Assembly (NCBI GenBank): GCA_029945375.1
Contig: JAQOTE010000022.1
Coordinates: 120,337 to 184,336 of the forward strand
Origin: Agaricus subrufescens
Taxonomy: Eukaryota > Basidiomycota > Agaricomycetes > Agaricales > Agaricaceae
Direction: 5' to 3'
DNA: 64,000 nucleotides
The notes below the pieces were generated by a model that was not told where the DNA came from, did not search any database, and saw only the letters and a list, made by a program, of their open reading frames with translations. Both the position numbers and the translations under genes were made by a program. Below, in pieces: positions 9,435 through 20,344 of the stretch (position 1 is the stretch's first letter; every line of letters starts with the position of its first letter).

Positions 9435-11767
9435 CTACTGATGATTACAATCTGGTAGCTGAGACATGTCTGCTATATGGGTGTGAATACCACCACCACC
9501 ACCACCAGGAGCTGGATTGACGTTATGCGTCGCAGTTGAATTAGTTCCTGCATTGTTGGACCCTTGCCCAATCGGGCCTACGGTGTGCATTTGTCCACCG
9601 CCGAAGATGTGGAAGACAGTGCCTGGGGGATACGCGTGGGTGTGATGATGGTTGGGATTGGGTGTAGATGTTGAATGAGGGTTCAAGGGAGGTGTTGAAG
9701 TGGGATGGGAGTTTGAAGCCGATGCAGACGCAGGTCCGGCTTCGGTAGTAGTAGTACGTGTTTGTGGCGTTGAAGCATCAGAGACATTGTTGATGTCAGT
9801 TTTCTTCCGCCCGTAACGAGCTTTTGCGGTCTTCTTACGATGCGCCTTGCAGAATTCAGATATAACAGGCAGGGTCTCAGAAATATGACTCTTGTTGGGT
9901 CGATCCGATATGCTGCATCCATAGAGTTCAGCAAAGTTGAAGAAACCTTGAAAAAGATACACAAACCGACTGGTCATTTCTGTGACAACGTCTGCCGCCT
10001 CGAAAAATGGCATGAGCTCTATGGTTTTCTTATAGACCCGATGCATAATTTGATTTGAGTTGAGAGGTAGATTCTGAGCGTAAAGTTTCCATGTTTCAAA
10101 ACGAGGTTTTAATTGTGGCTTGAATTCTTCTCTAAGGTCATCGAGGTCTGGGTCAGGTTTGTCAAGATCGGTGTACGCAAGAAGACCTGTTTCATCAATC
10201 GAAGAGGTTGAGGACCCAACAGGGAGGCCCATCATCATTGCTGCAAAAGCCATGGGATTGAAAGGCTCGGAGCTTGTAGAGGTTATCGAACGATCGACCC
10301 ATCTTTCAACCCTACTGGCCCTAGCAGGTCCCGCTGGTAGTCGAATAATTTCCGCCAAATCAACCTTATTCGCGCCCTCGGAGTAATGAGAAAATGCGGA
10401 GCGTATAGCCACGTGTATCTGCTTTACGACATCGATCAGCTCTGCTTCAACATATCCAAGCGCCTGGGGACGATGCGGTGAGTTGATAAGGACGGCGACA
10501 GCTCCAAGAAGAGTGGGACAATCATTGGGTCGTAGATAGGAATAATGATTTTGGAGGAGTTCGGAGACTTTATCTGGATGGTAAAGGTTCGTGTGGATAG
10601 TAAGGGCCGCCTTGAACGACTCCACACTATCACCCGCTCCCTCATTGAGAGTTTGCATCAATTCTTTGAGGGTGCGAGGCGAAGGTCGACCGATTGAATT
10701 GATGACAAAGAAGAGATCAGCGTCAGGGGCTTGACGGAAGATATCCATAAGATATGATTTGACAATTTTCTGAAGGGTGCTTTGTTCTTCGTACAAGTCA
10801 TCGGACCAGTACTTGGTGTGATAGGAGCAACAATATTGATCCTCTCCATCGCTGTTATAATTGTACTCGCTGTCCGTGCCGACACTTTCGTAGTCCCGCA
10901 GCATTTCCTCGATATCAGAGTATTCGTCGTCTACACCTTCGTCATAGTATTCGCCGTCGTTGTCGTTTTCGGAGGAGGATTCTACGTTGTGTTAACAAGT
11001 GCTGAATCCGAGGCGGGAGTCTCACTTCGTTTTCCACCATACAATACCTGCTCTACACCATGCCAGCCCAAGCACTCTTCAATGTCCGACAACATCTGTT
11101 GTATGTCACTTCGGGAATGTCTATCTTCGGCTAGCATGCAGACGAAGAGATCGCGCCAGATCCACAAGCAAACTTTGTCGAGATGGCGTGGGCCAGTGAA
11201 GGAAAAGTATTTTACAGTCCTTCTCTCTTTGTCCTTGAGGGAGGCCGTGAAATGGATGTTATGGAAAAGACATTTACAGCTGATAAGGGTGCAGTGAGCA
11301 GCCAGAAGGAGATTGGGGATTGAGAACACGAACTCTCCAAGAGCCGGTGATTCCTCGAGCATCTCGAGCATCTTTAACGCGTACACGAGACATTCGTGAG
11401 CCAGCGCGAAGTTAACTCTGTACTCGTAGACCATAATCCATATCTTGCTCATCCACCCAGAGATACTAAGGACGGTTTCTTGCAAAATCTCTTCGCGATT
11501 GCTCCTCTCCCGAGTGAAACCGGTTTTCTCATCCTTTGCGAGCATGAACATCAAAGTTTGTAATTCACGTCTCTTCTTTCTCAAGTTCACGTCGGGAACC
11601 CCATCGTATCTGGATTGCGAGCGTTTAGCGGCTTTGAAAACTCTGTCGCGCTTCTTGGACGAGGTTGTGTCCAGAAGTGGCGCGAGATGCTTTTCAACTA
11701 GTGCCTGCTGGGCTTCAGGAGGCAGTCCGCGGTATAGATCAATAAACCTAGGCAGAAAATCGTCGGA
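9435..11767 (-). CDS. Large unrecognised protein, His/Pro-rich C-terminus
   Basis: Two long frames join cleanly across a 44-nt intron (10982–11025; donor GTGAGA, acceptor TAG) to give over 700 residues. I do not recognise the family. The N-terminal part is helical and basic (KKRRELQTL). An acidic, Tyr-rich stretch follows at the splice junction, then a long helical domain with a possible hydrophobic patch (FAAMMMGLPVG). A low-complexity tail rich in Thr, Pro, Asn and His ends in a Gly run and HIADMSQLPD. The first exon is not resolved: a splice acceptor occurs just before 11767, and the nearby ATGGCGGCC (about 11815) is not in frame by the simplest splice. The protein has no signal peptide and may be nuclear or cytosolic (inference). 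Confidence 0.7.
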
Positions 11768-12244
11768 CTATGTGGGTACGAAAGGGGCTGATAGCCTACT
11801 GTTTGCTGGCCGCCATGTGGAGGTCGTGGAATGAGAGGAACTTGGCTAATTGAGACCCTGGGAACAAATTTATTAATTGAAACTAATTATATAACCATAA
11901 TCGATCAAGGTTCGTTCTCTGAGCCGAGAAACATACCAGGGAGGCGCGGCGGACCCTGCAGTTAAAATACCAGCCTGGAGTGCAAGAATCGCGTCTACAC
12001 TACACCCATTCAGCCTCAACACTCAATTGAGAAATAGAAACAAGTTAACTATATAGGCCAACCCGACTTGGAGTTGCTTCCGATTACTAGCCTACTTTCT
12101 AACAGAGTTTAATTTATCAGGCGGGGTTCATGCGGGACGGTGTGCGTCAAGTACTTATGGCCCAAGTTGCTGGGTCCAGTACGTACGTGCACCTTATGGG
12201 CAGCTTCCCGACTAGAGGTCTTAGGACATCTGAAGAATGAAGAG
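11768..12244. other. Divergent intergenic region, no gene seen
   Basis: This lies between the minus-strand unknown gene and the plus-strand methyltransferase. It probably holds both promoters and an unresolved first exon of the minus-strand gene. I see no other coding signal. Confidence 0.5.
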
Positions 12245-12251
12245 TATATAA
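12245..12251 (+). promoter_or_regulatory. TATA box of the O-methyltransferase gene
   Basis: TATATAA lies 27 bp before the ATG at 12272. That spacing would put the transcription start near 12275, so the in-frame ATG at 12287 may be the real start. Confidence 0.5.
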
Positions 12252-12271
12252 CCTGCGAGGAATGAGTAGGA

Positions 12272-14171
12272 ATGTACGTTCCCCAGATGATTCAACCCGC
12301 GTCTTCTGACACAAAATCCCAAGAACTACGGCAACTTCGTGATATCTTAACCACAGCACTTGAAGAACTCGAGGACGTGACGGGTCGGAAATCCCCGAAC
12401 GGATCATGGCCCTCGTTGGACATGCCGATCAACCACACCCCAAATCAAAATCATTGGGAGCCACACCAGGATACAGAAGTTCAAAGACTATCTAACCTCA
12501 TCATTGCAGCCGCCTACCAGCTCATAAATCTAGTCCGGGAACCTTTTGCCTCATTGGCGGATGCAGCGTGCGGTGTGAGGTCTTTCACTCCCGGAAAATT
12601 AGGCGTCATTTCATTGTCAGCTCCTGTTCCACTAGTCGCTTCTGACGGCAGCTCTGAACACTGCAAACGAGCTGAACATCGCGGAGATCTTGCGTAGACA
12701 TGGGCAACAAGGTGTAGATATTCTGGAAATTGCTGCAAGATGCCACGCCGATCCTGAAAAACTTGGTTTGTGATGCAACTGAAAGTCAAGCTCAGTGTCC
12801 TCATACTCAATAGGTCGTTGTTTGCGGATCCTTGCCACGCATCATATATTTCGCGAAGTGAGCCCTAATGTTTTTGCTCTCAACAGAATCTCTTCTCTAC
12901 TGGACACAGGCGTACCACATGAGCGACTCAGAGAAAAGTGGGTCGTTGATTTTCTCGAAGCCTATCTCATTATAAATATAGCAAGCCCAGCCAACTGAAC
13001 AAGTACGACGAGTATACAGGACATAACGACATATCTGCATATATAGGCCATTTGTGGGTCCAAGTCCATTCTCGTTTTTGCGACTTGTCATCAAGGTGCT
13101 CATCAGTGCAAGCGATGTCACAAGAGCATCACTCTATCATCTCGATGATGTCAGAGCGGGAGCCGAACCGCATCCCTCTTCGAAACGAACACCTTTCCAA
13201 AAAGCATTGAAAACAAGTGAAAATCTCTTTTCTTGGATGCAAGATCCAACACATAAGTATGAATTTTCACGACACAACGCTTGTATCAGAGCTACGGCTC
13301 AATGGCACACCTCCGAAGCACTTTTGAGTGGCAAGTTTTATTTTTATATGACTCAGCTAATCTCGCTAATGTACGAAAGGAGGATTTGACTGGGGTTCGC
13401 TTGGCGAAGGTAGCCTTGTAGTAGATGTCGGAGGAGGCATGGGAAGACCTGCTGTAGAGCTTGCTAAGGCTTCTCCTCGTCTGACATTTATCGTCCAAGA
13501 TCAAGAATCTGTAGCTCAGAAGGCACTAGAGGTAAGGTGCTTATATTCGAGTCGAAACTGTCTCACTAAACGAGAGAACCAGCATTGGAAGAATAATGAG
13601 CCCGAAATACTATCCAACGAACGTGTTTCCTTCTCAGGTGGAGTTTCTTTAGCTTATACCAATCTATCCCTTACCTCCGCATAACAGCGCATGATTTCTT
13701 CCAGATACAACCTATCGTTGGCGCAGATATTTATCTGGCCCGCATCGTTTTTCACGACTGGGACGACGACCATGTCATTCAAATTCTCAAACGTCTTCGC
13801 GAAGCAGCATCATCTACAAGTCGTTTGATCATAGCCGACTATATCACGCCATTCGCTTCAAAAACTGCCCCATCAACTCAATTTCACCCGATCCAGCAAG
13901 GTTCTCCCGAAATCGACCTCCCTCCACCTCTTTTATCCAACTTAGGGAAAGCGAACGCCAACACTTATTATTTAGATATAGCAGTAAGCTTCGAAGGTCT
14001 ACCATTAAACCTTAGGTTTCATCATCTGGCTAGATGCAACTCCTTCTAGATGGAAAGGAGCGAACACTTCCGCAGCATGTTCAGGTGCTCCAAGAAGCTC
14101 GATGGAAGGCTGTCGCAGTCAGATTCGCGGCCAATTCGAATTTTGGGTTTATCGTGGCGGAGCCAATATGA
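12272..14171 (+). CDS. SAM-dependent O-methyltransferase (COMT-like)
   Basis: This multi-exon gene encodes a class I-type O-methyltransferase of the caffeate/sterigmatocystin OMT-like group. The helical dimerisation domain is visible (LTTALEELEDV, then AALNTANELNIAEILRRHG), followed by a winged-helix part. The SAM-binding loop VVDVGGGMG and the catalytic-His region VFHDWDDDHV are intact. Exons join by short introns, for example GT at about 13533 and a short exon before the HDFFQIQPIVG segment. The end GFIVAEPI and the TGA at 14169–14171 match the family's usual ending. It transfers a methyl group to a hydroxyl on a small molecule, with substrate unknown. It is convergent with the MFS gene downstream. 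An epoxide hydrolase 3 kb away hints at a small metabolic neighbourhood, but this is inference. Confidence 0.85.
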
Positions 14172-14442
14172 TCAGGCGATAACAACTTTTGAAAGGTACT
14201 TCCGTACTAGTGGTCGCAGAGACTATACCACTTCTCAGGTGACGTCATAACCTGTACTTCTTAGTTTAATTGACCTTGACACTTGTGTCTTCTAGAGTAC
14301 AAATACACTATCTATAATATACAAATAAGCCTTAAACTGGAGCTAAAATAGTGTACAAGGAAGAGAAAGTATGAAAAAAAAGTCTGTCAAGAAAGTGCCG
14401 TAAAGAATATGGATAGTCAAGTAAATACTCTAATGTCGCCAA

Positions 14443-16367
14443 TCAGATATGATATCTCCAGCCCTTCTTTGACTCGGCGACCTCTTCGCCGCTCGTTTTA
14501 TCCTGTTCATCCATTTCTTTATTCATTCGTTTCAAGACCCTTCTCAACCACAGACACATCGTCAAAGAAATTAACCCGGATGTGCCACAAATAGCAAACG
14601 ACTTCTTGTAGGCGGGTCCCCACGCCTTCACCCATACAAAGGACCCAACTATATTACCACTCTGTGATATGGTGTTTATGAGAGCTAGCGCAACTGCGCG
14701 TTGTTCTGGAGGATTTGACACTGTGGATGAAGACCACGCGATGAGGCAAATATACCCTGCTAAAGCTTGCGCCAGTAAGAATCTGTTGAATTTAGTGATA
14801 GTCTTGCTGAAGGCAGATGATAGAATCTTACAATGAAAAATAACGAATGATAACGTTCATTGTCGATATTGCGAGTATGAAACCCACAGTGGCGATGAGG
14901 TACGGGATAACGACATGCATGCAACGTTCACCTCTACTATCGGAATGCCAGGATACCCATACGGACCATGCAGCAGAAACTAGCCAAGGAGGGGCGCAGA
15001 GTAAAAGAGAAGTCGTAGAGCCGTATCCCATAGTCTCCGTGAGAGTTGGGAAATAGAGATAATGGGAGCAGGAGACAACGAAAAAGAATTGGGCGAACGC
15101 AACGTACCAGACCTTCCAGTCTGTGAGTGCGAGAGTGAGCCCCGAAGTTACCACGTTTTCAGTTTTCACTATGTATTCCCCCTCGTTATCGCGTTTGTTC
15201 AAGTATTTCTGTGAATCAGGACTGGTAGCGGCGTCCTCCTGCATTCTTACTTTCGCCAGGGCGTGCTCGGCTGGTGTAAGCCAGGAAATAGATTCTGTTT
15301 CGGGGTAATCGGGGAGGACCAGAATGGCAACCATTGAGATTACGATCGTTGAACCACCTTCGACGAAGAATAACCAACGCCACGCGGTGCAACCCAATAC
15401 GCCGTCCATGACGTCCAGTACTCCGGATGCGATGAGGGAACCAAAGGCCATGCTGACAGTGGTCCCACATACGAGGAACGCAGTACGCAGAGATAATTCG
15501 TCTCGCTTGTACCATTTAGTTATAAGGTATAGAGCTCCTGGGAAGAAGGTAGCTTCTGAGAGTCCAAGGAGGAACCGCGCTACCAGAGCATCGTAGTAAC
15601 TGAGGTAATGTGAGATGATCCCAAAGATACAGAAGTATTTCCATACTTATAAGCAAAGCCTGCGACAAGAGGTATGTGCGCTATAAGTTTTCGTATGCGA
15701 TAACGGTTATCAACACGGACCTGTCAAGAACGAGGTTGATCCACAAAGGATCATACAACACGGCAAATAAACGGACGGCTTCTTAATTTGGCTAAGGATC
15801 ATGTTACTGGCATCGCTAATGTCAGGCTACGGCGAGATAGAAATCTTGTTTCGCGAACGCACGATGGGATTTGCATTATTATATACCCCACAAAGAAGGC
15901 CGACAAAACGGATGCGAATTGGTGGCCCTTTAATCCCAAATCCGCCTCGAATCCACGCAAACGAGCTGCACTAGAGGAAGCAAGTAAAAAAGGGTTTTAT
16001 ATAAGTAAAGAGAGTGAGATCACGTACGCCGCGCTACTGCGGTCAATACCTACTAGACATATAGCCTTCAATGTCTAGCGAAATTATACCCAGGTACTCA
16101 CAGCTGACGATATACATGATCAACAAGATTGACATTCGAATGTCTAGCTTCCTGAGTAGTCGTTTCTCGATCTTGTTCCTGCCCGCAGATCCAACAGGCA
16201 GTGGATCTTCATCTGAGCCATATCGCTGTGAGGCTATGATAATAAATGAGCTCGACAATAGATGAGGAGAAAAGCTGATATGAAATACAAGGGTTTCGAG
16301 TGAGAATCAGAGGACGGCCCTCATTGGTTGGTGAACGGTCAAGCCATAGGCTCTTGGTATAAGACAT
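14443..16367 (-). CDS. MFS transporter, anion:cation symporter (Dal5/Tna1-like) family, copy 1
   Basis: The likely start is ATG 16367, giving MSYTKSLWLDR and then, after a short intron, the cytosolic sequence EKRLLRKLDIRMS that typically precedes the first helix in this family. Later exons carry WRWLFFVEG, the loop sequence VLPDYPE(T) and a paired TM region (LCAPPWL, then SDSRGERC), ending RYHI. Twelve helices are expected. ACS members take up allantoate, nicotinate, pantothenate or similar carboxylates in the plasma membrane. The substrate cannot be read from sequence. It is homologous to the copies at 31852 and 35451 but clearly more diverged from both. It runs convergently with the methyltransferase. 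Confidence 0.85.
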
Positions 16368-16950
16368 AAGAAAAGGTAGGAAGTGGTGCGTACGACCTAT
16401 AAGGTTTTGTAGTAGATTCTGGGGAGCAAATTGCCACACGGACCATGGTCGCTTATACTTATATTCGGACTTGATCTTCTTAGAGTCACCCAGGTGCCCC
16501 GGTTGGAGAAGTTTGGTGAATCTGGGACATTAGTGATCCTTCGTTCGGTCTTGCAAGAGAGCAACAGGAGAGCACAATGAGCAGTAAAGAACCCAGAAAG
16601 AACCTCCGAAGCTAGATATGATCCGGCGATACCGGCATCGGATTTGCCGAACATCGGCATCGGCTATAGATCACAATCATCACGTCAACTTCATCTTTCA
16701 CGATTCTCCAACAGATCATGGGATTCAATCTGGATTCATTAAAGACAAGCATCTTTGGGCTACAACAATCAGGACCGCCTGTGGGACCCCTCTCAGTGTA
16801 CATGTGCCCTTCTCCCAGTCCATCGTATCCGGCCGTAGTTGAAGATCTGATCACCAAATATTGTAACAATGTCCCATTTGCCGTTCTGCTCGCGTTATCG
16901 TGGCTAGAGAGAGAAAAACCCGATTATCTACTTTCCTTACACCAACAATC
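16368..16950. other. Intergenic, no gene seen
   Basis: Only short frames without recognisable motifs are present. The region separates MFS copy 1 from the first degenerate LPP-family copy. Confidence 0.4.
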
Positions 16951-17790
16951 ATGACCGATCCACAACCTCCAGTATGTGTCTCCCTCCAGGTCAGGTATTC
17001 TGGCCACGTTAGGTACGACGCTGACTGGTCTCATAACACCCTCCTAGCTTCAATATTCATGCGCATACATAATACACATTGGCTGGTATGTCTGCTACAA
17101 GTAGAAGAGCCGGTTTACGCTACACCTTCGATGATCATTTCGACGCCAATTCTACTTTAATGTCCATGGGAAACTCTAATCAAAACTCGGGAAACCATGA
17201 GAAGTAAAATGCATCTGCTGCACGATGTCATGTTGACATCCTGAGATTTAGCATGATGGTACGTCTCATTTGTGAAGGACGTATCTCGAAAAACAATACT
17301 GAATATTTTGCCAAAGGAAGCCTCTTAATTCATGACCGAGAGCACTGAAGAAGATAGAGCCAAGTTTAACAGGCTTTGTCCGAATTTCGGGAGGAGTTTG
17401 AGAATGTGGCCACCCGAATTACAGCTGTAGTTGGTGATAAGCGCGGCCCATTTACCTTTTGCCATTGACTGACGTACCCATTTTAAGACGGCAAGATGCC
17501 TATCATTATTCATGCCCAAGAGCAGCCAGATCATCTCGGAGATTATAACCTGCCCACTGTTATAGGGGTATAACGAAAGTTTTGAGAATATCCACAAATG
17601 AGACTCGTTCTAGGGTCATTGGACTAGGTCCCTTATCCAATGCCAGCTAGCGAGAGGGAATGGGACTTGTTTCCGGACACCTTTCGTGGTTCATCTGTAG
17701 ATTGGAGTCCCGTCAAGGGCCATATCGCAAACGCCTATGTCAATTGCGTGGCCTGCAATACCTCCTATGCGCAACACCCAGCCGCTCCAG
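16951..17790 (+). pseudogene. LPP-family copy P1, degenerate
   Basis: Exon 1 is preserved as 39 nt ending PPVCVSLQ before a GTCAGG donor, the same length as in the intact copy at 28790. A piece of exon 2 (MRIHNTHWL, matching MRIHDIPWL) follows. At 17345–17430 there is a frame-broken match to the EFREELENI region, and then weak matches to exon 3 (NAYVNCVACNT near 17730). Stops and frameshifts occur throughout and the middle is deleted. It has no coding capacity as a whole. Confidence 0.7.
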
Positions 17791-18014
17791 TAGGCACCCC
17801 GGAAGGGTGCTTCGGAATGCGAGCGAGGAAGCCCTACCTCAACATGACACCGCTGACGCGCAAGAGCTTAGAAAGAAGTCAGGGTCAAGGACATGCCGTA
17901 ATTACAAACTTCGTTTGGTGAGTGTAAACGAGGGGCTGAGTAGGAGCCTGGAAGGTCACGCAGAACGCGAAACCAGCTTCTTCCATGGTCCTCCTTCAAT
18001 TATCACAACAGCAA

Positions 18015-18306
18015 TGACATCTCCTTCTCACCCCTGCCCTTGCGGTTTCTTTCAGGTGTGCTATGACTGCAGATGTATGCAAGATATACCTGCTCTGTTC
18101 AGAATTCCAGACGATACTGTCAATCCAGAGCCTGAAGCTCCACAGGATTTTTCACTGTTAAAGGAAGCGAAGATTTGGGAGGAAGGTTTTCCAGCGGATC
18201 TCTATATGCGTCTCATCTGGACCATTCTGCTAAACCAAATACCCCTGACTTGTGGTTATCTGAGTAAAGTTATGGATCGTCGGCCTATGAAAATCCGATC
18301 ACCCTG
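18015..18306 (+). pseudogene. LPP-family copy P2, exon 1 fused to the 3' end
   Basis: An exon-1-like start (MTSPSHPCPCGFFQ, then a GT donor) is followed within about 20 bp by the C-terminal part of the family (VNPEPEAPQDFSLLKEAK). The whole middle is missing. This looks like an internal deletion or unequal recombination product. A frameshift spoils the conserved KIPFWRKVFQ tail. Confidence 0.65.
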
Positions 18307-18309
18307 ATC

Positions 18310-18958
18310 ATGATGATTAGCACAGTAAATCGGAATACTACAACGGAGATAGAGCCCGCACGGCAAGCCTTGTTCGAATTTCGTGAAGAGCTAGAAAATG
18401 TAGCCAGCCAAATTGTGTCTTTAGTTGGTGGTGGTTAGCTGAGCCCTTTCCTTGCACGCCTTTTCCTGATGCTACCCATCTTGTAGATGACAAACAATTG
18501 ACAATATTTACTACTGAGAGCAACCAAATAATCTCAGTGATGGTAACTGCCGTTCATGAGGAATGCGATGCGCTATTACAGGGGTATAACAAATTTTTTG
18601 AAACCATTTATAAGCAAACTTTCGATCAGGAGGGATTCGAGCGTAACCTCCCATCTGATGCAGGATTCAAACTAGTACGAGAAAAATGGGTAACGGTCCA
18701 GAATACCTTTACAGTATAGCAGCGGATTGGAATCTCCTCGGGGCTCGGATAGCGATTCTAGGTCTGCATCGTGCGGCCTGCCGTACAGTAACTCCAGATG
18801 TACAAGATACAGCTGCTCTGACCGGTGTTCCAGACAATCCTGTTAGTAGTAATGAAACCCAACTCAAAGTTCTGCCGCCAAGGAAAGTGAGGGTCCCCAT
18901 CTGGTGGAATTTTTCTCAGTTCATCTACATGCTTCTCGTTGATACCAATTTACAATAG
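18310..18958 (+). pseudogene. LPP-family copy P3, 5'-truncated and frameshifted
   Basis: It contains the exon 2 end (ALFEFREELENVASQIVSLVGGG) and exon 3 (FTTESNQIISV to LVREKWVTVQ). A frameshift or stop follows near 18718, after which the rest reads in another frame (NLLGARIAILGLHRAACR to VRVPIWWNFSQF). Exon 1 and most of exon 2 are absent. It shares the HRAAC variant with copy P8 at 34.5 kb, which suggests those two are closest relatives. Confidence 0.7.
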
Positions 18959-19189
18959 TGTTGATCAGAAAAATAATAGCCCATTTCTCTGACGCAGAGG
19001 TTGTCAGGTCACACAGTTATCATAATAATGTGAATGTATGTATTGGACACAGGCGACCAACAAGACATTGTCAGTTATGAACTTGTCTACAAAAAAATAT
19101 GGAAAGGTATGGTGATTTTCATTCTGAACATGTCCAGTATCACGATAGAACTTGAAGACCTGCAGAAGCATCCTCTGCACTCTATGACT

Positions 19190-19346
19190 CGGTTTCGGGG
19201 GACAAATTTCATGACCCGAAACAATACCCCATAGGTACTTGGATTTAAGAGCGGCTTTGATGTTGCTAGACCAAGTGTGATAGTTTGAGCCATTGAGCTT
19301 TGGGAATTGTAAGGTTTCTGAAGTTGATTCACACGTATCGGGGCCC
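19190..19346 (-). pseudogene. Copia Gag N-terminal fragment
   Basis: The short frame MGPDTCESTSETLQFPKLN, followed by GSNYHTWSSNIKAALKSKYL, matches the conserved beginning of Copia Gag proteins (substrate-like F-x-x-L-x-G-x-N-Y, then W). It overlaps the primer-binding site, as can occur in these elements. After about 40 residues the similarity stops and no protease, integrase or RT follows. It is a dead fragment. Confidence 0.75.
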
Positions 19347-19600
19347 ATAACCTGACGAGACATAGCGCAGGTTATTAATAACAATCGGTTCAATTCAAAA
19401 TAACGATCGAGACTGGGAGTCCGAAGTTAATAGAAGAACTATATTGAAAGACAAAGAAATACCTGGGAGTCCGAAGTTAATAGAAGAACTGGACTCCCTA
19501 CACAATTATTCGTCGCTTTTATACATCGAAAGGAACTACATTTATAATATTACATCATACAAAGACACGTTGTAGACATTACATGATTAGACAAATTTTA
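19190..19600 (-). mobile_element. 5' remnant of a second, different Copia element
   Basis: Reading the minus strand, an LTR-like region with TATAAAAG (about 19514–19523) and two 27-bp direct repeats (near 19409 and 19463) ends in CA at 19353. The 12-nt primer-binding site GGTTATGGGCCC (19341–19352) and the start of a Copia Gag frame follow. The remainder of the element is missing. The LTR 5' boundary and the far end of the Gag homology are approximate. Confidence 0.7.
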
Positions 19601-19642
19601 TAATATTGTGAGACGAACATTTCAAGGGAAAAGGAGAAATAA

Positions 19643-20059
19643 TGGATCAATAAGCTAAGACGTTCCGACGTCATTTTTAACACCGTTTCCCCCCAGCCTG
19701 TTATCACCTCGGAGGAAGTACCTCTGCTGGAGCCCATCCCCACTCTTGGGCATGCCCCTGCTTCTGAGCTGGCACCTCTACCAGAACCTACCCCCACCCT
19801 CGGACAAGTCTCTACCCCTGAGGACATAAACACTCCTGACCAGGCACTTACTCAGCTTGGTGACCCTGTCCCAGATTCTAACCCCATACACCACTCTTTC
19901 CTGACTATACCCATCAATCATCAGGATAATGGTGCCACGTCAACCCCACCACCAACCTCACCATTGATTGCACACACCAACTCCCATGACTTACCTCACT
20001 CAGATGGGACTCAGAAGCCATGCCAGAAATGTGGAACGTCAAGTGCACAACCTGTTTGA
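19643..20059 (+). other. Open frame, Pro-rich with imperfect repeats, unrecognised
   Basis: There are 139 codons without a stop and without a convincing ATG near the beginning. The protein is rich in Pro, Thr and Glu with loose repeats such as LEPIPTLGHAP and PEPTPTLGQVS. It ends with CQKCGTSSAQPV before TGA. It lies next to the Copia remnant and a repeat block, so it is probably an exon or fragment of a mobile element or a decayed gene. I cannot name it. Confidence 0.3.
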
Positions 20060-20344
20060 GCCTCAGCATGCTCTAAATGAGCACCGAAGAAAACAGGGAC
20101 CCTTACTGATAAGAATCAGGCACCTAACACAAAGTGAGATTGTACATTATCATTTTCAATCATGGTCTCATTATTTTCACTCTAGAGTCCCTGTTAGTAA
20201 GCAGTGGGTTTATGTCTCAGAAGATGAAACTAGTTCCCAGCCACAGAAGAAGTCCCACTGTCACTAAGCAATATACCCTATCCACCCTTATTATCATAGT
20301 TGTGGCTGATTTTACTTAGTAACTCAATTGATTGATGTGCTGCA

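Noticed and set aside
17325..17597. 90-codon minus-strand frame
   Set aside because: It is antisense to degenerate LPP-family copy P1; the plus strand explains the sequence.
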